64,000 nucleotides of DNA from Chondrus crispus (GCF_000350225.1 NW_005178541.1:198127-262126); one strand, 5' to 3'. Counted from the first letter of the stretch, positions 30,511 to 42,047 are shown. Notes: a model not told the origin generated them from the sequence alone. A program made the numbers and translations.

Positions 30511-32792
30511 TTTAGAGATACTCACTCCACTAGTGTCTAGTGACCTAAGCACCTCAATTGAGGACTGTATCCTCAATTGAGGGGCGTTTTATGACGAGCA
30601 TACAGAAGACATAAACTGGCCTTGCAAAAATTGCGTTGTACTGTATTCTCAGGGTATGTCTCGAGAGTGCCGGCATGGGTTTGGGGCGAGAAGCTGACGT
30701 AATTTATTGTGACGAATTCCCTCCCCTTCTTCGACAACCCATCATTTTTATTCATCATCTCCACCACTATGCACGACCCCCGCCGGACCATAGGTGCCAC
30801 TGTGACCGCAAAGGCTAAGCACGTCACCTCGCTTGCCAACTGCTCTCGCTTCTATGGCTCCCACGCCAAGGAAAAACAACTTCTGGGCACAGTGGTTGCA
30901 ATCCATTTCGACCGAACGGGCAAGAGAGCAAAAACAAAGCTCGAGGTTGACTGGGGTCTGGCGGGAGGCGTTAAGCTGACAACGATGAACATCTGCAAAA
31001 TTAAAATGGCCCCGGGTCCGTCTTCCCACCCACGTCTCGATTCATCCCCACATCTGGACGCAGACCAAAATGCAACTACCGAAATATCCCCCGAAACCGC
31101 GTGCACTCGAGACCCATGTGTAACAGAAACGAGTCACGAGACTCCCACCTCCAACACTGAATCTGTGCCGGTACACCAAATGAATGCGACAGACTCCGTA
31201 CAGCAGCTTATGATACAAGAATCGTTGGACCAAGAGGAGGCCCTACAGGATGGAAGTGCTCCGGATGACGGTGTTTCGAATGAAAACGGCACACGCGAGG
31301 TTATTACAGCACATGGGACACAATGGTATCCTCAAGAAGTCACGGTCCCCATAGATGGGCGCGTGCCAAGCCGTCCATGGAAGGTTAAATCCCACAGCGG
31401 AGATTTCATAAGCGAGAATGGATTGACATCCAAAAGCAACTTGTTAGACTATTTTTGTGCATGTTTCCCATGGAGCACTTGCCACAAATTGTCATATTGA
31501 CAAATGGAAGCCACAAGAACGCCAGAAAGCAGGTAACAACAGCTGGTGAGATGTTAAAGTTTTTCGGAATACTCACTCTGATAACATGATTCGAATTCGG
31601 GGGAACTTGGATAGATATAGGGCTGCCACATTATGTGGCAATTGATCGCAAGCCTGAGAACGGATGTGAAATTCAGGACAGCGCGTGTTGTAGAAGTGGA
31701 ATAATGTTGCATTTGGAACTGGTATCAACAGCACAGGACGAGGCTACAAGGACATATGAGGGAGATATGTTACACCTTACGGCCGTACTCCGTCGTACTG
31801 TGGAGCCGTGGGCTGGGACGAATCGAATTGTGTGTGCTGACTCATACTTCGCAAGTGTGGAGGCCGCAAACGAAATGGCGAAGATTGGATTACGCTTTAT
31901 TGGGATTGTCGAGACTTCTAGGACTCGGTTTCCGTCGCAATATTGTCGTCTGTTGAGTTCACGTAGAGAGGCAAGTGGCATTCTGTCATACGCAAGAATG
32001 GTGACGGGGTTCCGGATCTTATGGCATTCGTCTGGGCAGATCGTGAGCGTCGCTATTTTGTTGCAAACATAGGATCAAGCTTGATTGGAACGCCATATTC
32101 CCGCACGCGTTGTCGTCAGATGGATCATGGTCCTGAGCGTGTCCAGCTTGAAGTAGACCAGCCTGTGGTTGTTGAGAATTATTATAGCTCTTGCGCTTCT
32201 ATCGATCAACATAACCGATGTAGACAGGAGGACTTGATGTTTGAAAGGAAATTGCGGACGTTGGACTGGTCTGTGAGCGTTAATAACAGCGTACTGGGAA
32301 TCTTTATCGTGGATGCGTGGAGACTATATGAAGGTGAATGGGGGAATAGGAAGCGGTTGAAGCAGCGTGAGTTTTACGAAGACCTGGCTAGCGAACTTAT
32401 TTTTAATTCTTACGATGTCGTCGGGGGTCGTTCACGACACGTCAGCAGTGAAGTAGAGTCTGTTACCCCTGTCAAGCGTACAAGCGGCGTTGGAATTCAT
32501 CTGACCCCGACGAAGAAGAAGCAAAAACAGAATGGGGTGGAAACTAAGTACGCAGCGCAGAATAATTGTCGGGTGTGTAAGGTCAACAAGACTACACATG
32601 TTTGTTCATCTTGCTCAGATAGTAACCGTGAACAATTGTGGGTATGCCGTCCAGCGGCAGAGAGAGACTGCTTTATTACTCATCTTCTAGAGTAGCATGA
32701 ATAAACATCATCAGCTATCACCTCAATTGAGGAAATTTACCACCTCAATTGAGTGGAATTTTTTGGTCACTAGACACTAGGGGTGCTCTAAA
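30511..32792 (+). mobile_element. piggyBac-like DNA transposon, decayed
   Basis: Imperfect inverted repeats at 30511-30582 and 32721-32792. The outer word is TTTAGAG, the best-conserved block CTAGTGTCTAGTGACC, and the inner zone holds two palindromes CCTCAATTGAGG on the left (30552, 30571) and one perfect plus one near copy on the right (32721, 32743). Inside is one transposase gene relic of the PF13843 type. No clear TTAA duplication is seen at these ends, so the exact boundary is uncertain. Confidence 0.7.
30769..32695 (+). pseudogene. piggyBac-derived transposase (DDE_Tnp_1_7 type) relic
   Basis: Likely start MHDPRRTIG at 30769 with a basic N-terminal domain. Domain landmarks of the oomycete/algal PGBD type: PQIVILTNGSHKNARK and GEMLKFFGILT (~31480-31570), LPHYVAIDRKPENG (~31625), CADSYFASVEAANEMAKIGL (~31840, with a catalytic Asp), FIGIVETSRTRFP, then ENYYSSCASIDQHNRCRQED (~32170), LRTLDWSVSVNN and VDAWRLYEG, and a C-terminal Cys-rich finger (CRVCKVNKTTHVCSSC, ~32560). 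The landmarks lie in several frames, with changes near 31460 and 32015 and a stop near 31590, so the gene is dead. Confidence 0.8.
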
Positions 32793-32896
32793 GCTGCAAT
32801 CTACACAGATTTTCTCTAGACCGTGACTGTATTTCGTCTCAATGTGTAACAAGCAGTCGCACGGTCCCGCTACGGCCCTAACTCGAGAAGGCTACA

Positions 32897-33931
32897 ATGC
32901 CTCCACCTCTCCACGGAAGAAAGCGGAAACGGAGAAGGAAAAGCCAATCGGATTGGCTTCATTTCCTTCAGCAGTCACGATCTACAGTCAGAATTCGTGT
33001 GGAAAGTAGATCAAGTCTACAAAATACGCTGCAGGCATCGCCGAATCATCCGGGTCCGCGCCGAGCTATTCAAAACCTGCATCATACTACCGCAGCTGAT
33101 CTTCCTCTTCCCGCTCCAAACACTGAGGACGATCAGGATGTCTCAGGAAATAGCGTCAACGTCGGAAGCAGAGTAGTCCGCCCGGATGACAACTGCGTCG
33201 CGGCAGAGCCACAACAGGATCAACGCGAAAGCAGAGGACCAGGTCCAGTATTGGATATAGACGAAGGTAGTGGACATGACTCCTCCAGTAATGACGACCA
33301 TTTTCGACTACCCAATGCCGATGATGACAACGAGGGTGAGATTGGATGTAATCACATCCGAAACGATGATAACGTGTACCATGAGTATCCGGTTGAAAAG
33401 AAAAATGAAGAATGTTCACATGATAAAAGTACTTCTCCCGCGACCTCAGATTCAGATGGCCGCACTGCCTCCGAATCGGCCGACATGGATAAATTACAGA
33501 GACTGAGAAAGATTTGGGAATGCAGCCGCAATTTCACAGCCGTGGTTTCCGTTGTAGGTAGCGTACGACACACTGTGAACCAATACAATTTGACGAGAGA
33601 TTTGCTTGGAGAAGAGAAACATTCCGTGCCCATGCCTCCATACAAAAGAGCTCACCAATATTTCACCGAGGTCCTCACCAATTGCTTACCTTGTAGTATA
33701 TTTGCCATGCTACCAAGCAAGGCAGTAGCACCGCTGAGGGAACTGTCAAGTTTGGACAATGAGCACATATTCAATATCCAAGATGGTGATGGCAAAAGTC
33801 CTAACCCTTCAGAAGCAACTTGTGATTTGGAAAAAGTGCGAATATTCTTCCCAAGCTCTTGGGCGACGCTTGATGTGGCGACGCCAACGGTGTTTCATGA
33901 GATGTATCCAGGTTTTCCAGAACATCCATAA
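32897..33931 (+). CDS. Transposon protein N-terminal ORF, unknown family
   Basis: 344 codons. Very basic start (RKRKRRRKSQ), a long acidic/disordered middle, then a folded part from ~residue 200 (LQRLRKIWECSRNF, YKRAHQYFTEVL). It lies just upstream of, and probably belonged with, the transposase-like ORF at 34492. No named domain. Confidence 0.5.
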   Translation: MPPPLHGRKRKRRRKSQSDWLHFLQQSRSTVRIRVESRSSLQNTLQASPNHPGPRRAIQNLHHTTAADLPLPAPNTEDDQDVSGNSVNVGSRVVRPDDNCVAAEPQQDQRESRGPGPVLDIDEGSGHDSSSNDDHFRLPNADDDNEGEIGCNHIRNDDNVYHEYPVEKKNEECSHDKSTSPATSDSDGRTASESADMDKLQRLRKIWECSRNFTAVVSVVGSVRHTVNQYNLTRDLLGEEKHSVPMPPYKRAHQYFTEVLTNCLPCSIFAMLPSKAVAPLRELSSLDNEHIFNIQDGDGKSPNPSEATCDLEKVRIFFPSSWATLDVATPTVFHEMYPGFPEHP

Positions 33932-34491
33932 TTTGATCTAAAAGGCCCCTGGAGTACTCTAGAATTGTCCAGCAACGAGAAACAGTAACGAACGCTTGCG
34001 ATTACATTTTCGCTTCACAAAGAGGTGAACAAGTCTTATGTCATTCCGGGTGTCGTGTCAAGCTATGTGTTAGGAATGCAATGCCCGTGGCCTCTTTACA
34101 GCTTAATTATGTCTGTACTGACTCTGGATACAACTTCACCGGCATTTTAGCTGTGACTTGGAGCGTAGGATCAAGTTAGAGATCGAAACCAAGCTTCGAA
34201 AGAGCAGTCCAGAATCCATCACTCATGACGAACGAGAAAGTGCGTCTCAAGGCTCTGGCCAACGCTAATGAAAGACGTTATGGCAGAAACACAGAACCGC
34301 CTCCCGTTCTACCCGGAGATGTTTGCACTTTGCTCCTCTATGACAATCCAAAAGTCATGACCCGTACTGGCACGCGAACTTTCGCAATTCGCGTCCACCG
34401 ATTCTGGAGATATGAGGATGACAACCCTTCAATAAGCATTATATAGCTACGTCTCGATAACCTAGATTCAAATGAGCCGCAATCACAAAAT
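33932..34491. other. Decayed link between two transposon ORFs
   Basis: Fragments such as a Cys/His segment (~34000-34100) and a 73-codon frame (34225-34446, LPGDVCTLLLYDNPKV) look like the same coding sequence in shifting frames. Confidence 0.4.
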
Positions 34492-35704
34492 GTGGCACTT
34501 CGACAGAGTGCACAGGTGCCGACTTTTGTCGCTACGCAGATCGTGGAAAGTATTACCGTAGTCGACATCCTAGAAAAGCCTCCCTCTTCCGATTCTCCGA
34601 ACAACATGAAGTCATACGGGAAACTTGAAGACGGGACAACCATCGTGGTTTATCGGATTCTGCTGTACTGCGATGATTTCAACAAGTCTTCACAGCTCAG
34701 TCCCAAAGGCTCTCCAGGAGGTTGCTATTTCTTACCCATGTCTCTACCTCCGGAACAACGTCGGAGCACATCAGCCGTTAGGATAATATCGCCGACACCT
34801 CTAGGAGTGTCCACCAATGATGTACTTCATTACATCGTCCAGGATCTCGTCTCTGCATCGGTAAAGGGAATTGAGGGATACACCCCTTCCGGACAACGCG
34901 TCACAATATTCATGGACGTGGTTTGGTTCATTGGAGACTACCCAGCCGCCTCAGAAACGATTGACACAATCGGCCATGTAGGAAGAGCACCGTGCACGCT
35001 TTGCACATTCAGGAGGACTCAAGAGGTGGATACCACAGGATCTAAGTTTGGATATACGACAGAAGCACATGCTAACAACTCGACGTTTCTAAGGCAAGGT
35101 GAACGGCACGACTCATTGAGGACAAGCAACGTAACAGATGAGGATGCCAACAGATTAGGTATGGATCAAAATTGGAAAGTTTCTGAGCGTCAGGCCCCTC
35201 TGGTATACTTGCAGAGTACTCTGCTGTTGAAGTGCAACAGAATTCCGCGGACAAGAGAAGGGACCCTTGTTGCGCTCGGTTTATTTGACCCATATCGGAG
35301 CAACATTGTGGCCCCTGATCACTTACTCGCCGGACTGACGAAGAACATATTGAACGCTATGTATGTGTCCCTACCCTCAGATGAATTTCGTTCACAGGTA
35401 GACGTGAGTATATGTAATTATCTTCACGAAAATGGACTGCTCCACCAGAAGGAGGTATTTCACAAAAAGAAGAAAGCTGTTCATAATATGAGCTTATCTG
35501 AACTATACTGCGTACTATTAGTTTCGGTTCCTGTCATGAAAGTGCATATGGCACAAAACGATGGTAATCCAATTTTGAATGACGCTGTACAGCTGCTCAC
35601 GGAGCTGCAAACCTTGGTCGCTCTGACGTACTGGTGGCCCAAAAAGGAGTTGGATGAGCATGATGGAGAGGAATTTGTGCGACGGAACAAAGAGGAGTAC
35701 TTCC
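34492..35704 (+). pseudogene. Tnp2-like transposase fragment, cut by gypsy-2
   Basis: Nearly 405 codons. Landmarks: VYRILLYCDDF, KGSPGGCYFLPMSLPPEQR, PLGVSTNDVLHYIV, VTIFMDVVWFIGDYPA and GHVGRAPCTLCTF. The order (acidic LYxDDF, conserved PxxLPP, then DxPA and a CxxC after a Gly-rich turn) parallels Tnp2/CACTA transposases, but it is clearly a different family from 16099-19176. The frame runs straight into the gypsy-2 LTR at 35705; its continuation is not found on the other side of that element. Confidence 0.55.
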
Positions 35705-36720
35705 TGTAGTGCAATAAGCGGCTGCACAGGGGGGTGAAAAGAAATGGAAATGATGGGGTATGACAAGCAAAAGTGGAAATCATTTCACTTTATTATTTTA
35801 ATTATTAATTTTAATTAGTTGCATATTAGTTATTTAACATTAGATTAGATCTAGGATCTAGCGCCGAGAGCTACTGTAGTGGCTCCGGCGGGTCGATATA
35901 TACCTTAGCTCTCTGACGACCAAGTCAGTAAAGGTGACCCGAGTTGCCAGAGTTGAATGTCGCCTTGGTCGAAGTCCGTCTCTACCAAGACGCTCCCTTT
36001 TACCTAAGCCTACGGCATCCTTTGCGCTCGGGGGTTCCCTTTTTCTCTTTCCTTTATTTCCCTATTCTTTTCTACTTCTATCTCTATTTTTCCCTTAATT
36101 GTGTTTGTTCCACTGGAGTCGGTTGCGACCGATCCGGCGTAGGTGTTTTAGCCATCGGGCAACACGTCGTGTAGCGCTGGTACTGTTTCAAGTTCCGTCG
36201 GAAGGCTGTTGCGACGACGCCTCCGTCGAAGGTCTTACTGTATAAGACAGAGTTGGTACCACCTACCGCGATTGCGATCGCGCTGGTGAGGGTGTTTTTA
36301 GCCATCGGGCAACACGTCGGTCGTAGCGCTGCTACACAATTACGATCCCGTCGGGTAGTGCTGAGCAAGCCCCCGTCGAAGATCTTGAATTATACCCAAG
36401 GTGCTGAAGACGCTCGTCGAGCATTGGCCTTACAACCCAGCGAATCGCGGTTACATTCTCGTAGACAAGCCCAACCCGCACTCGTCGAGCGCCCAAGTCT
36501 TCGCAAGTCTCCACCATTTTTTTCCCGGGCCGGGCATCTTTCCTTACCCCCCCCCTGTCGGAGTTGAGCTACCGTGGGCCGCAAGCCCACACAAGGGGAA
36601 AGGGAGTCTCGAACGCTCCGTAGCGCGTGCCATCGGCAGTTGTTGTTGTTGCTGTTGTTTTTCGTCTTTTTGTTTGACTGTCGCACTGTGCTCGCGCCCT
36701 GCCCGGCACATTTCACTACA
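35705..36720 (+). repeat. 5' LTR of gypsy-2
   Basis: About 1016 bp. Includes a TATA-like GATATATACC (35895) followed by a region nearly identical to 48737-49594, and repeated CATCGGGCAACACGTCG words. The first ~170 bp differ strongly from the 3' LTR. Confidence 0.9.
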
Positions 36721-37010
36721 AAAGTGGTCTCCCGACCTACAATGTTTTTGTCTACAGCAAACCCGACCTAGAATTGTGTCGACGACAGCCTCGGGCTGCA
36801 GTTGCACTACAAAAGTGGTCTCCCGACCTAGAAACTTTGGTGTACAGGAGACCTGATCCAGACTTTTCGTACGACAGTCCCGGTCTGGAGACGCACTACA
36901 AAAGTGGTCTCCCGACCTAGAATTCGTCTACTGTGCAAGAGACCTGATCAACAATTTTGCCTACGAAAGTCCTGATCTGGAGTTGTACTACGAAAGTGGT
37001 CTGGGTAACG
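36712..37010 (+). repeat. Three tandem ~90-bp units, each with a primer-binding-site-like motif
   Basis: CACTACAAAAGTGGTCTCCC, the LTR end plus the putative primer site TGGTCTCCCGACC, is repeated at about 36714, 36804 and 36893, with a degenerate fourth start near 36987. It lies directly downstream of the 5' LTR, so the LTR/primer-site junction has been tandemly duplicated. Confidence 0.8.
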
Positions 37011-37254
37011 GAGTCCCTTTTTTATTTTTTGTTTGTACTTTTTTTGTGTAGGTTCGCTTGTACGAGCGATGTAGACAAGCGCCCCCCGAGACGTCGGTCT
37101 CGGGGCGAGTAGGAGCGGATCGGCAAGGGCGTCGAGGATCCGGCGGGGTCCTCGCACCCGAAGCCAGGCCAATACGGCCACGGATCCCGAAGGTCAAGAA
37201 ATCCCGACGGGGATTGAAGCCGACAAGGATAACCTATCCTACAGGTTCGAGAAG

Positions 37255-39354
37255 ATGGGCCAGGAAAGTCGCCAAGAGATGACGAAAAATCTCGAGGCTG
37301 AATTAGCCCTCGTCCGGAAGCAACTGGAGTTGCAAGCATCCGAGTTCCACACTGTTTTTGGAGAGCTATCGGCTCGAGTGGATCTCGTCGAGAAGGAGCG
37401 AGGTGAGGCGACCGACGGTCTGGAGCCGGAGGTCCTAGCTTCGTTGAAAAGTTCAGTCAAGGACGCAAGGCGCGACGCGAATCAAGCTTTGGAGTCCTTA
37501 GGTAAATTTGGGAGCAGTATCGACGACAGGTTTGACCGCGCCGCTCATCGTCTCAAGGACCTTGAACAGGTCGCCGGGCAAGAGCCGCTCCCCACGGGTC
37601 GAGAAGGCGACCGTCGATCGAAGAAGGACAAGGCCGCTGTGCAGCGGAGTTCCAAGTCGAAGACTTCGAAGAAGAATCTGCGACGCCGGAGCAAGGGTCA
37701 CTGTAGTGACGAGCCGGAGGGCCCAGACTCAACGGCCGAGTCGAACGGCCATTCCGAAGATGGTGACGACGGTTCATCGAACCATGCCAGAGATTCCGAA
37801 CATCGTTCAGAGGAAGGAAAAGGAATTTCGCAGGGCAAGAAGATTACCTCCAGACGGGGCGGAATCACTTCGTCCGCCTCGCCGAGAGACAAGGACGCGG
37901 AGCCCGAAGATGTCGCAACGCGGCGCGGGCCGCGATGGGAGGAGTTGGAGGAGCTGAATCCGACCAACTACCTCTTCAAGAAATTACTTTCGTACCGAAC
38001 GTACCGCTTGCGGAACCCGCAGACATATTTGTCAAGTTCCCGGCGGACCGCCGTGCGAAAAATCAGGAGAGATATTCCGCCTAAGGCGAAGAAGGACAAC
38101 ACGTTCACAGGTGAGGGCGGGGTCCTTGTGTTGGATTTTTTGGCAAAATTAATTCAAGAGTTTGATACTCAAGAAATGAATGAGGGGCAAGCGATCCGCT
38201 TGTTGCACGAATTTCTAAGCGGCATCGCCTTGAGGCAGTACAATTCGGTGTCTCAGACGGCCGGGTCCCACCACGGAAAGGTATCCGTTTGGCCGGAGGC
38301 CGTACAGTGGTTTTTGAGGAGTTTCGCAACCGACGAGGCGATCCGTCAAGCCGTGCTCGCATTGCGAGAAGTTCAGCAAAGACCGTCTGAAGACGAGATG
38401 GAATTTTATATCCGTCTGACGGACGCGAGCAATCGATGTGGAAACGTATATTCGATGGAAGAACAAATGACGATGTTTATTGAAGGCCTCGATTCGAGTA
38501 TCAAGCCAATGGTATCTCAATACCGGCAAGACAATCGGGACGTTTCGTTTTTGAGACTAGTTAATTACGCGAAGGCGCATGGCTCGGCGGGCCGCGCTAA
38601 GGACAAGAAGACCAAGAAGGTCACGATCCAGACGCCGTCGACGATCAGGGCAGGTAAGAAGCCGAGGGTTTCTTATCCCGGTCGCAAAAGTCATGCCGCC
38701 GTCAATTTAGCCGAGTCAATTTCCGCGTCCGATGAGCGCGGTGCGCACGGAAGTAGCGAAAATCACTACGAGGGCGCGTTGGTAGCCGAAGGCGAGTTAA
38801 TTGAGCCATTGGAGGGCTACGGACACGAGGACTACGGGGCAAGCGGGTCGTCAACTTTACCGACGCCCGCATACACGACGGAGTCGTTTTCAGAGCCCAC
38901 GGATCCCGTGATGATGTTCCGGGGGCGCGGCCACACGCCGGCGCCGCGTATTTCGATGGAAGACGAGAGTACGACGTTTCGAAGGCCAGGCTGGATGAGA
39001 AGGCCGCAACGTCAAGGAAAGCCGCCGGCCCGTGGAGGGCCTAGGCCGCAATATCCCGTCAATACGCACGAACTGGTGTGCTATCATTGCTATGAAAAGG
39101 GGCACGCCGCGCCAACGTGCATTCTTTCCCTCCGGGAAATGCACCGAGTTTTGGAAAATTATGAGGCGTTGTCTCCGATGGAGAGGTTAGGGATACCATC
39201 GACGAGTTACCTGAAGGTCAAGAATTGGTTCGATTCGCAGACGGCGAGCGCGCCGAGTGCTTCAACGCCGAGGTCGAACCAACCCTTCAGAGGGCCCGCC
39301 GCGAGGCCCGTGCCGTCGGATGTGAGAAGGATCCCGCAGCGGCAGGAAAACTAG
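37255..39354 (+). CDS. gypsy-2 gag
   Basis: 699 codons. Coiled coil at ~1-100, a basic and acidic linker, a capsid-like helical region at ~270-440 (FLSGIALRQYNSV, MTMFIEGLDSSIKPMV), and one CCHC zinc knuckle (CYHCYEKGHAAPTC, ~610). Fossil element part with an open frame. Confidence 0.85.
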   Translation: MGQESRQEMTKNLEAELALVRKQLELQASEFHTVFGELSARVDLVEKERGEATDGLEPEVLASLKSSVKDARRDANQALESLGKFGSSIDDRFDRAAHRLKDLEQVAGQEPLPTGREGDRRSKKDKAAVQRSSKSKTSKKNLRRRSKGHCSDEPEGPDSTAESNGHSEDGDDGSSNHARDSEHRSEEGKGISQGKKITSRRGGITSSASPRDKDAEPEDVATRRGPRWEELEELNPTNYLFKKLLSYRTYRLRNPQTYLSSSRRTAVRKIRRDIPPKAKKDNTFTGEGGVLVLDFLAKLIQEFDTQEMNEGQAIRLLHEFLSGIALRQYNSVSQTAGSHHGKVSVWPEAVQWFLRSFATDEAIRQAVLALREVQQRPSEDEMEFYIRLTDASNRCGNVYSMEEQMTMFIEGLDSSIKPMVSQYRQDNRDVSFLRLVNYAKAHGSAGRAKDKKTKKVTIQTPSTIRAGKKPRVSYPGRKSHAAVNLAESISASDERGAHGSSENHYEGALVAEGELIEPLEGYGHEDYGASGSSTLPTPAYTTESFSEPTDPVMMFRGRGHTPAPRISMEDESTTFRRPGWMRRPQRQGKPPARGGPRPQYPVNTHELVCYHCYEKGHAAPTCILSLREMHRVLENYEALSPMERLGIPSTSYLKVKNWFDSQTASAPSASTPRSNQPFRGPAARPVPSDVRRIPQRQEN

Positions 39355-39469
39355 AGAAGAGAACCTCGCATGAGTCGCGAGAGGCACAGGGTCGACGTAC
39401 TGTGCCCGGGGCTCAGCCCCGTTCCCCGTCTCTAAGGGAAAATCAGGCCCCGATGAGGAGGTTGTTGGA

Positions 39470-39874
39470 TTGGTGGATAAGCCCAAAGGGCCAGCTGAAG
39501 TCAAAAAAAGTTTGAGCCGAGCCCGAGATCATCCTCTGGAAGAAGTTCGAAGACTCTGGTACAGGGTCAAGCGAAGGGTGTGTCCCGAGAAGATTTTGGT
39601 TCTTGCGCGAAAAAACTACAAAGTTTACGCGGACATTGGACCAACAGTCGGATTGATGAGCCGGGTGTTGTCTGTTTTAGACACCGGCGCGGGACCAAAC
39701 CTTGTGCGAAAATCGGAACTCCCGGCTGGAATGGAATCTCTAGTGTCCTACGGACCGACCCAAGATATCGGCGACGCGAACAATAGGCCACTCCGGACTC
39801 TCGGCACAATTAAAATGCCTGTGAGGCTTGGAAAATTGTGGCCGCAGCCGAGTTTATTGTATGCGAAAAACTAG
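39470..39874 (+). pseudogene. gypsy-2 protease region
   Basis: VLSVLDTGAGPNLVRKSELP carries the retropepsin DTGA motif. Lies between gag and RT as expected for Ty3/gypsy. Fossil. Confidence 0.8.
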
Positions 39875-39950
39875 CCGTCCCGCTAATTCTAGGCGCGGAC
39901 TACTGTGACCGGTTTGTGGAAGCCATTATCCAAGGAAGAAAACGGTTGAG

Positions 39951-42047
39951 TTGGTGGATTTCTCGGAGGTTCCGATAGTTAGACGGTTCTCGACGAGAAA
40001 AGGGAAGAAGAATCTCTTCCCGGGCGAGGACGAGAATGATGGAAAAGTGGAGCGAATTTCCCCTAAGGTAAAAGTGGCAAGAGCCACGACTATCGAGCCA
40101 GGGACGCAACGCGTCGTGGAATGCACCTCAAAGAGGGCCGGCTTGGTGGTGGTTCAGCCGTACTCGTCGTTGTACGAAAGGCACGGGTTGACGTGCACGA
40201 ATGGTGTCGTTCAGGTTAAGCCTGACCGGCCATTCCGTTTACTCGTTGCGAATTTTAGGACGTCCCCTGTCAGGGTGCAAAAAGGCCAAGTGGTGGCAGA
40301 ATTATTACCGCACCCGAGAGCCGCGCTCGAGAGCAAAACCACCATTGGTGAAGTTCTCGGAATTCAAGAAAGGAAGAAGGAAAATTTTCCTAATTCCACC
40401 AAGACGCCTACGGGCGAGACAAGATGCGAACCGTCGGATCAAGACTGCGAGGAACAGCAAGGAGAGCGGGAGGAAAGGCTCCCCGCGACGGCAACTACGA
40501 AGCCGGAGCGGCGGATTGAGCCTTCCCCGCCGGACGTGGAGGAACTCGACCTGAGCCACGTGCCGGACCGGCTGCGCGAAAGGTTCCGTCGAATGTTGAA
40601 AAAGTATTCCCGCATGTGGGATGGGACCCTCGGTGAGAGCAACACCACGGTCCACCGGATTGAACTGGCCCCGGATACAAGGCCAATTGCACAAGCTCCC
40701 TACCGAGCCGGTCCAAAGGCTCGGGAGGTCGAAGACGCAGAAGTACAGAAGATGTTGGAAGCAGGAGTCATCGAACCGGCGCAGTCAGAATGGGCGTCGC
40801 CCGTTTTATTAGTACCGAAGCCGGAAGGATCGATGCGCTTTTGCGTAGACTATCGTCGGTTAAACGCGGTAACGGTAAAGGACACGTATCCTTTACCGCG
40901 CATGGATGAGTGCCTGGACTCGCTTGGTGACAGCAAGGTTTTCTCCGCGTTGGACGCGATCTCGGGATATTGGCAGATGCCAATCCCTGAGCGCGACCGC
41001 GACGAGACCGCATTTTCGTGTCACTCAGGACTGTATCGCTTCTCAAGAATGACCTTCGGGCTAACTAACGCGCCAGCGACGTTTCAGAGAGCAATGGATA
41101 TCCTGCTCTCTCCGTTCCGTTGGAAGTGCTGTTTGGTGTATCTGGACGACATAATAATTTTTAGCAAGTCGTTGGAGGAGCACATCGTGCACGTGGATGA
41201 AATACTTTCTGTATTGGAGAAGGCAGGTGTGAAGCTCAAGCTTCGCAAATGTGAATTTTTCGTCGAAAAGATCAAGTACCTGGGCCATGTCGTTCGGCCA
41301 GGTACATTGGAAGTGGACGCTGCGCGAACCGTCGCATTGGAACAAGTGAGGTACCCTCAAACGCAGACCCAGCTCAGGAGCTTCTTGGGACTTTGTAATG
41401 TCTACCGCAGATTCGTTCCGCATTATGCGAAAATCGCGCATCCGCTCAATCAACTGTTGAAGAAGGGACAACCAGTCCAGTTGGAAGGATTCGACGAACC
41501 ATGCGAAAAAGCTTTTCTTAAGCTCAAGGACGCCATCCTGGCACCGCCGGTGTTGGCGCTGCCGAAGAAGAACCTACCATACTCGGTAGACACCGATGCA
41601 AGCGACTATCAAATCGGCGCTGCATTATTTCAGACACATCCAGATGCGCAACGTAAACCCATCGGGTTCTTTTCAAGAACGTTATCCGCAGCCGAGAGAA
41701 ACTACTCCGTTTCAGAAAAAGAATGTCTAGCGGTAATTTGGGCCGTACAGACTTTAAGACCATATCTATATGGCGAGCACTTCATTGTGCATACCGACCA
41801 TGCCTCATTGAGGTGGTTGATGAACGTAACCGACCCCAGCGGGAGATTAATCCGATGGAGGCTCCGCCTCTCGGAATTTGATTTCGAAATCAAGTACAAG
41901 AAGGGCAAGGCGAACAGCCAAGCCGATGCCCTGTCAAGATTACGGACCGCAGGAGAAACCGTCGACGAAATGGACGACGAAATTCCATGCTTTATGGCCG
42001 AACCGGCCGAGGGAACGGTGGAGGACGAGGAAAGTTTTGACGGATAG
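39951..42047 (+). CDS. gypsy-2 reverse transcriptase-RNase H region
   Basis: 698 codons. RT motifs are FCVDYRRLNAVTVKDTYPLP, FSALDAISGYWQMPI, RMTFGLTNAPATFQRAMD and LVYLDDIIIFS (~396). RNase H starts at YSVDTDASDYQIGAALF (~545), with SVSEKECLAVIWAVQ and HTDHASLRWL. Typical Ty3/gypsy. Fossil. Confidence 0.92.
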   Translation: MVDFSEVPIVRRFSTRKGKKNLFPGEDENDGKVERISPKVKVARATTIEPGTQRVVECTSKRAGLVVVQPYSSLYERHGLTCTNGVVQVKPDRPFRLLVANFRTSPVRVQKGQVVAELLPHPRAALESKTTIGEVLGIQERKKENFPNSTKTPTGETRCEPSDQDCEEQQGEREERLPATATTKPERRIEPSPPDVEELDLSHVPDRLRERFRRMLKKYSRMWDGTLGESNTTVHRIELAPDTRPIAQAPYRAGPKAREVEDAEVQKMLEAGVIEPAQSEWASPVLLVPKPEGSMRFCVDYRRLNAVTVKDTYPLPRMDECLDSLGDSKVFSALDAISGYWQMPIPERDRDETAFSCHSGLYRFSRMTFGLTNAPATFQRAMDILLSPFRWKCCLVYLDDIIIFSKSLEEHIVHVDEILSVLEKAGVKLKLRKCEFFVEKIKYLGHVVRPGTLEVDAARTVALEQVRYPQTQTQLRSFLGLCNVYRRFVPHYAKIAHPLNQLLKKGQPVQLEGFDEPCEKAFLKLKDAILAPPVLALPKKNLPYSVDTDASDYQIGAALFQTHPDAQRKPIGFFSRTLSAAERNYSVSEKECLAVIWAVQTLRPYLYGEHFIVHTDHASLRWLMNVTDPSGRLIRWRLRLSEFDFEIKYKKGKANSQADALSRLRTAGETVDEMDDEIPCFMAEPAEGTVEDEESFDG

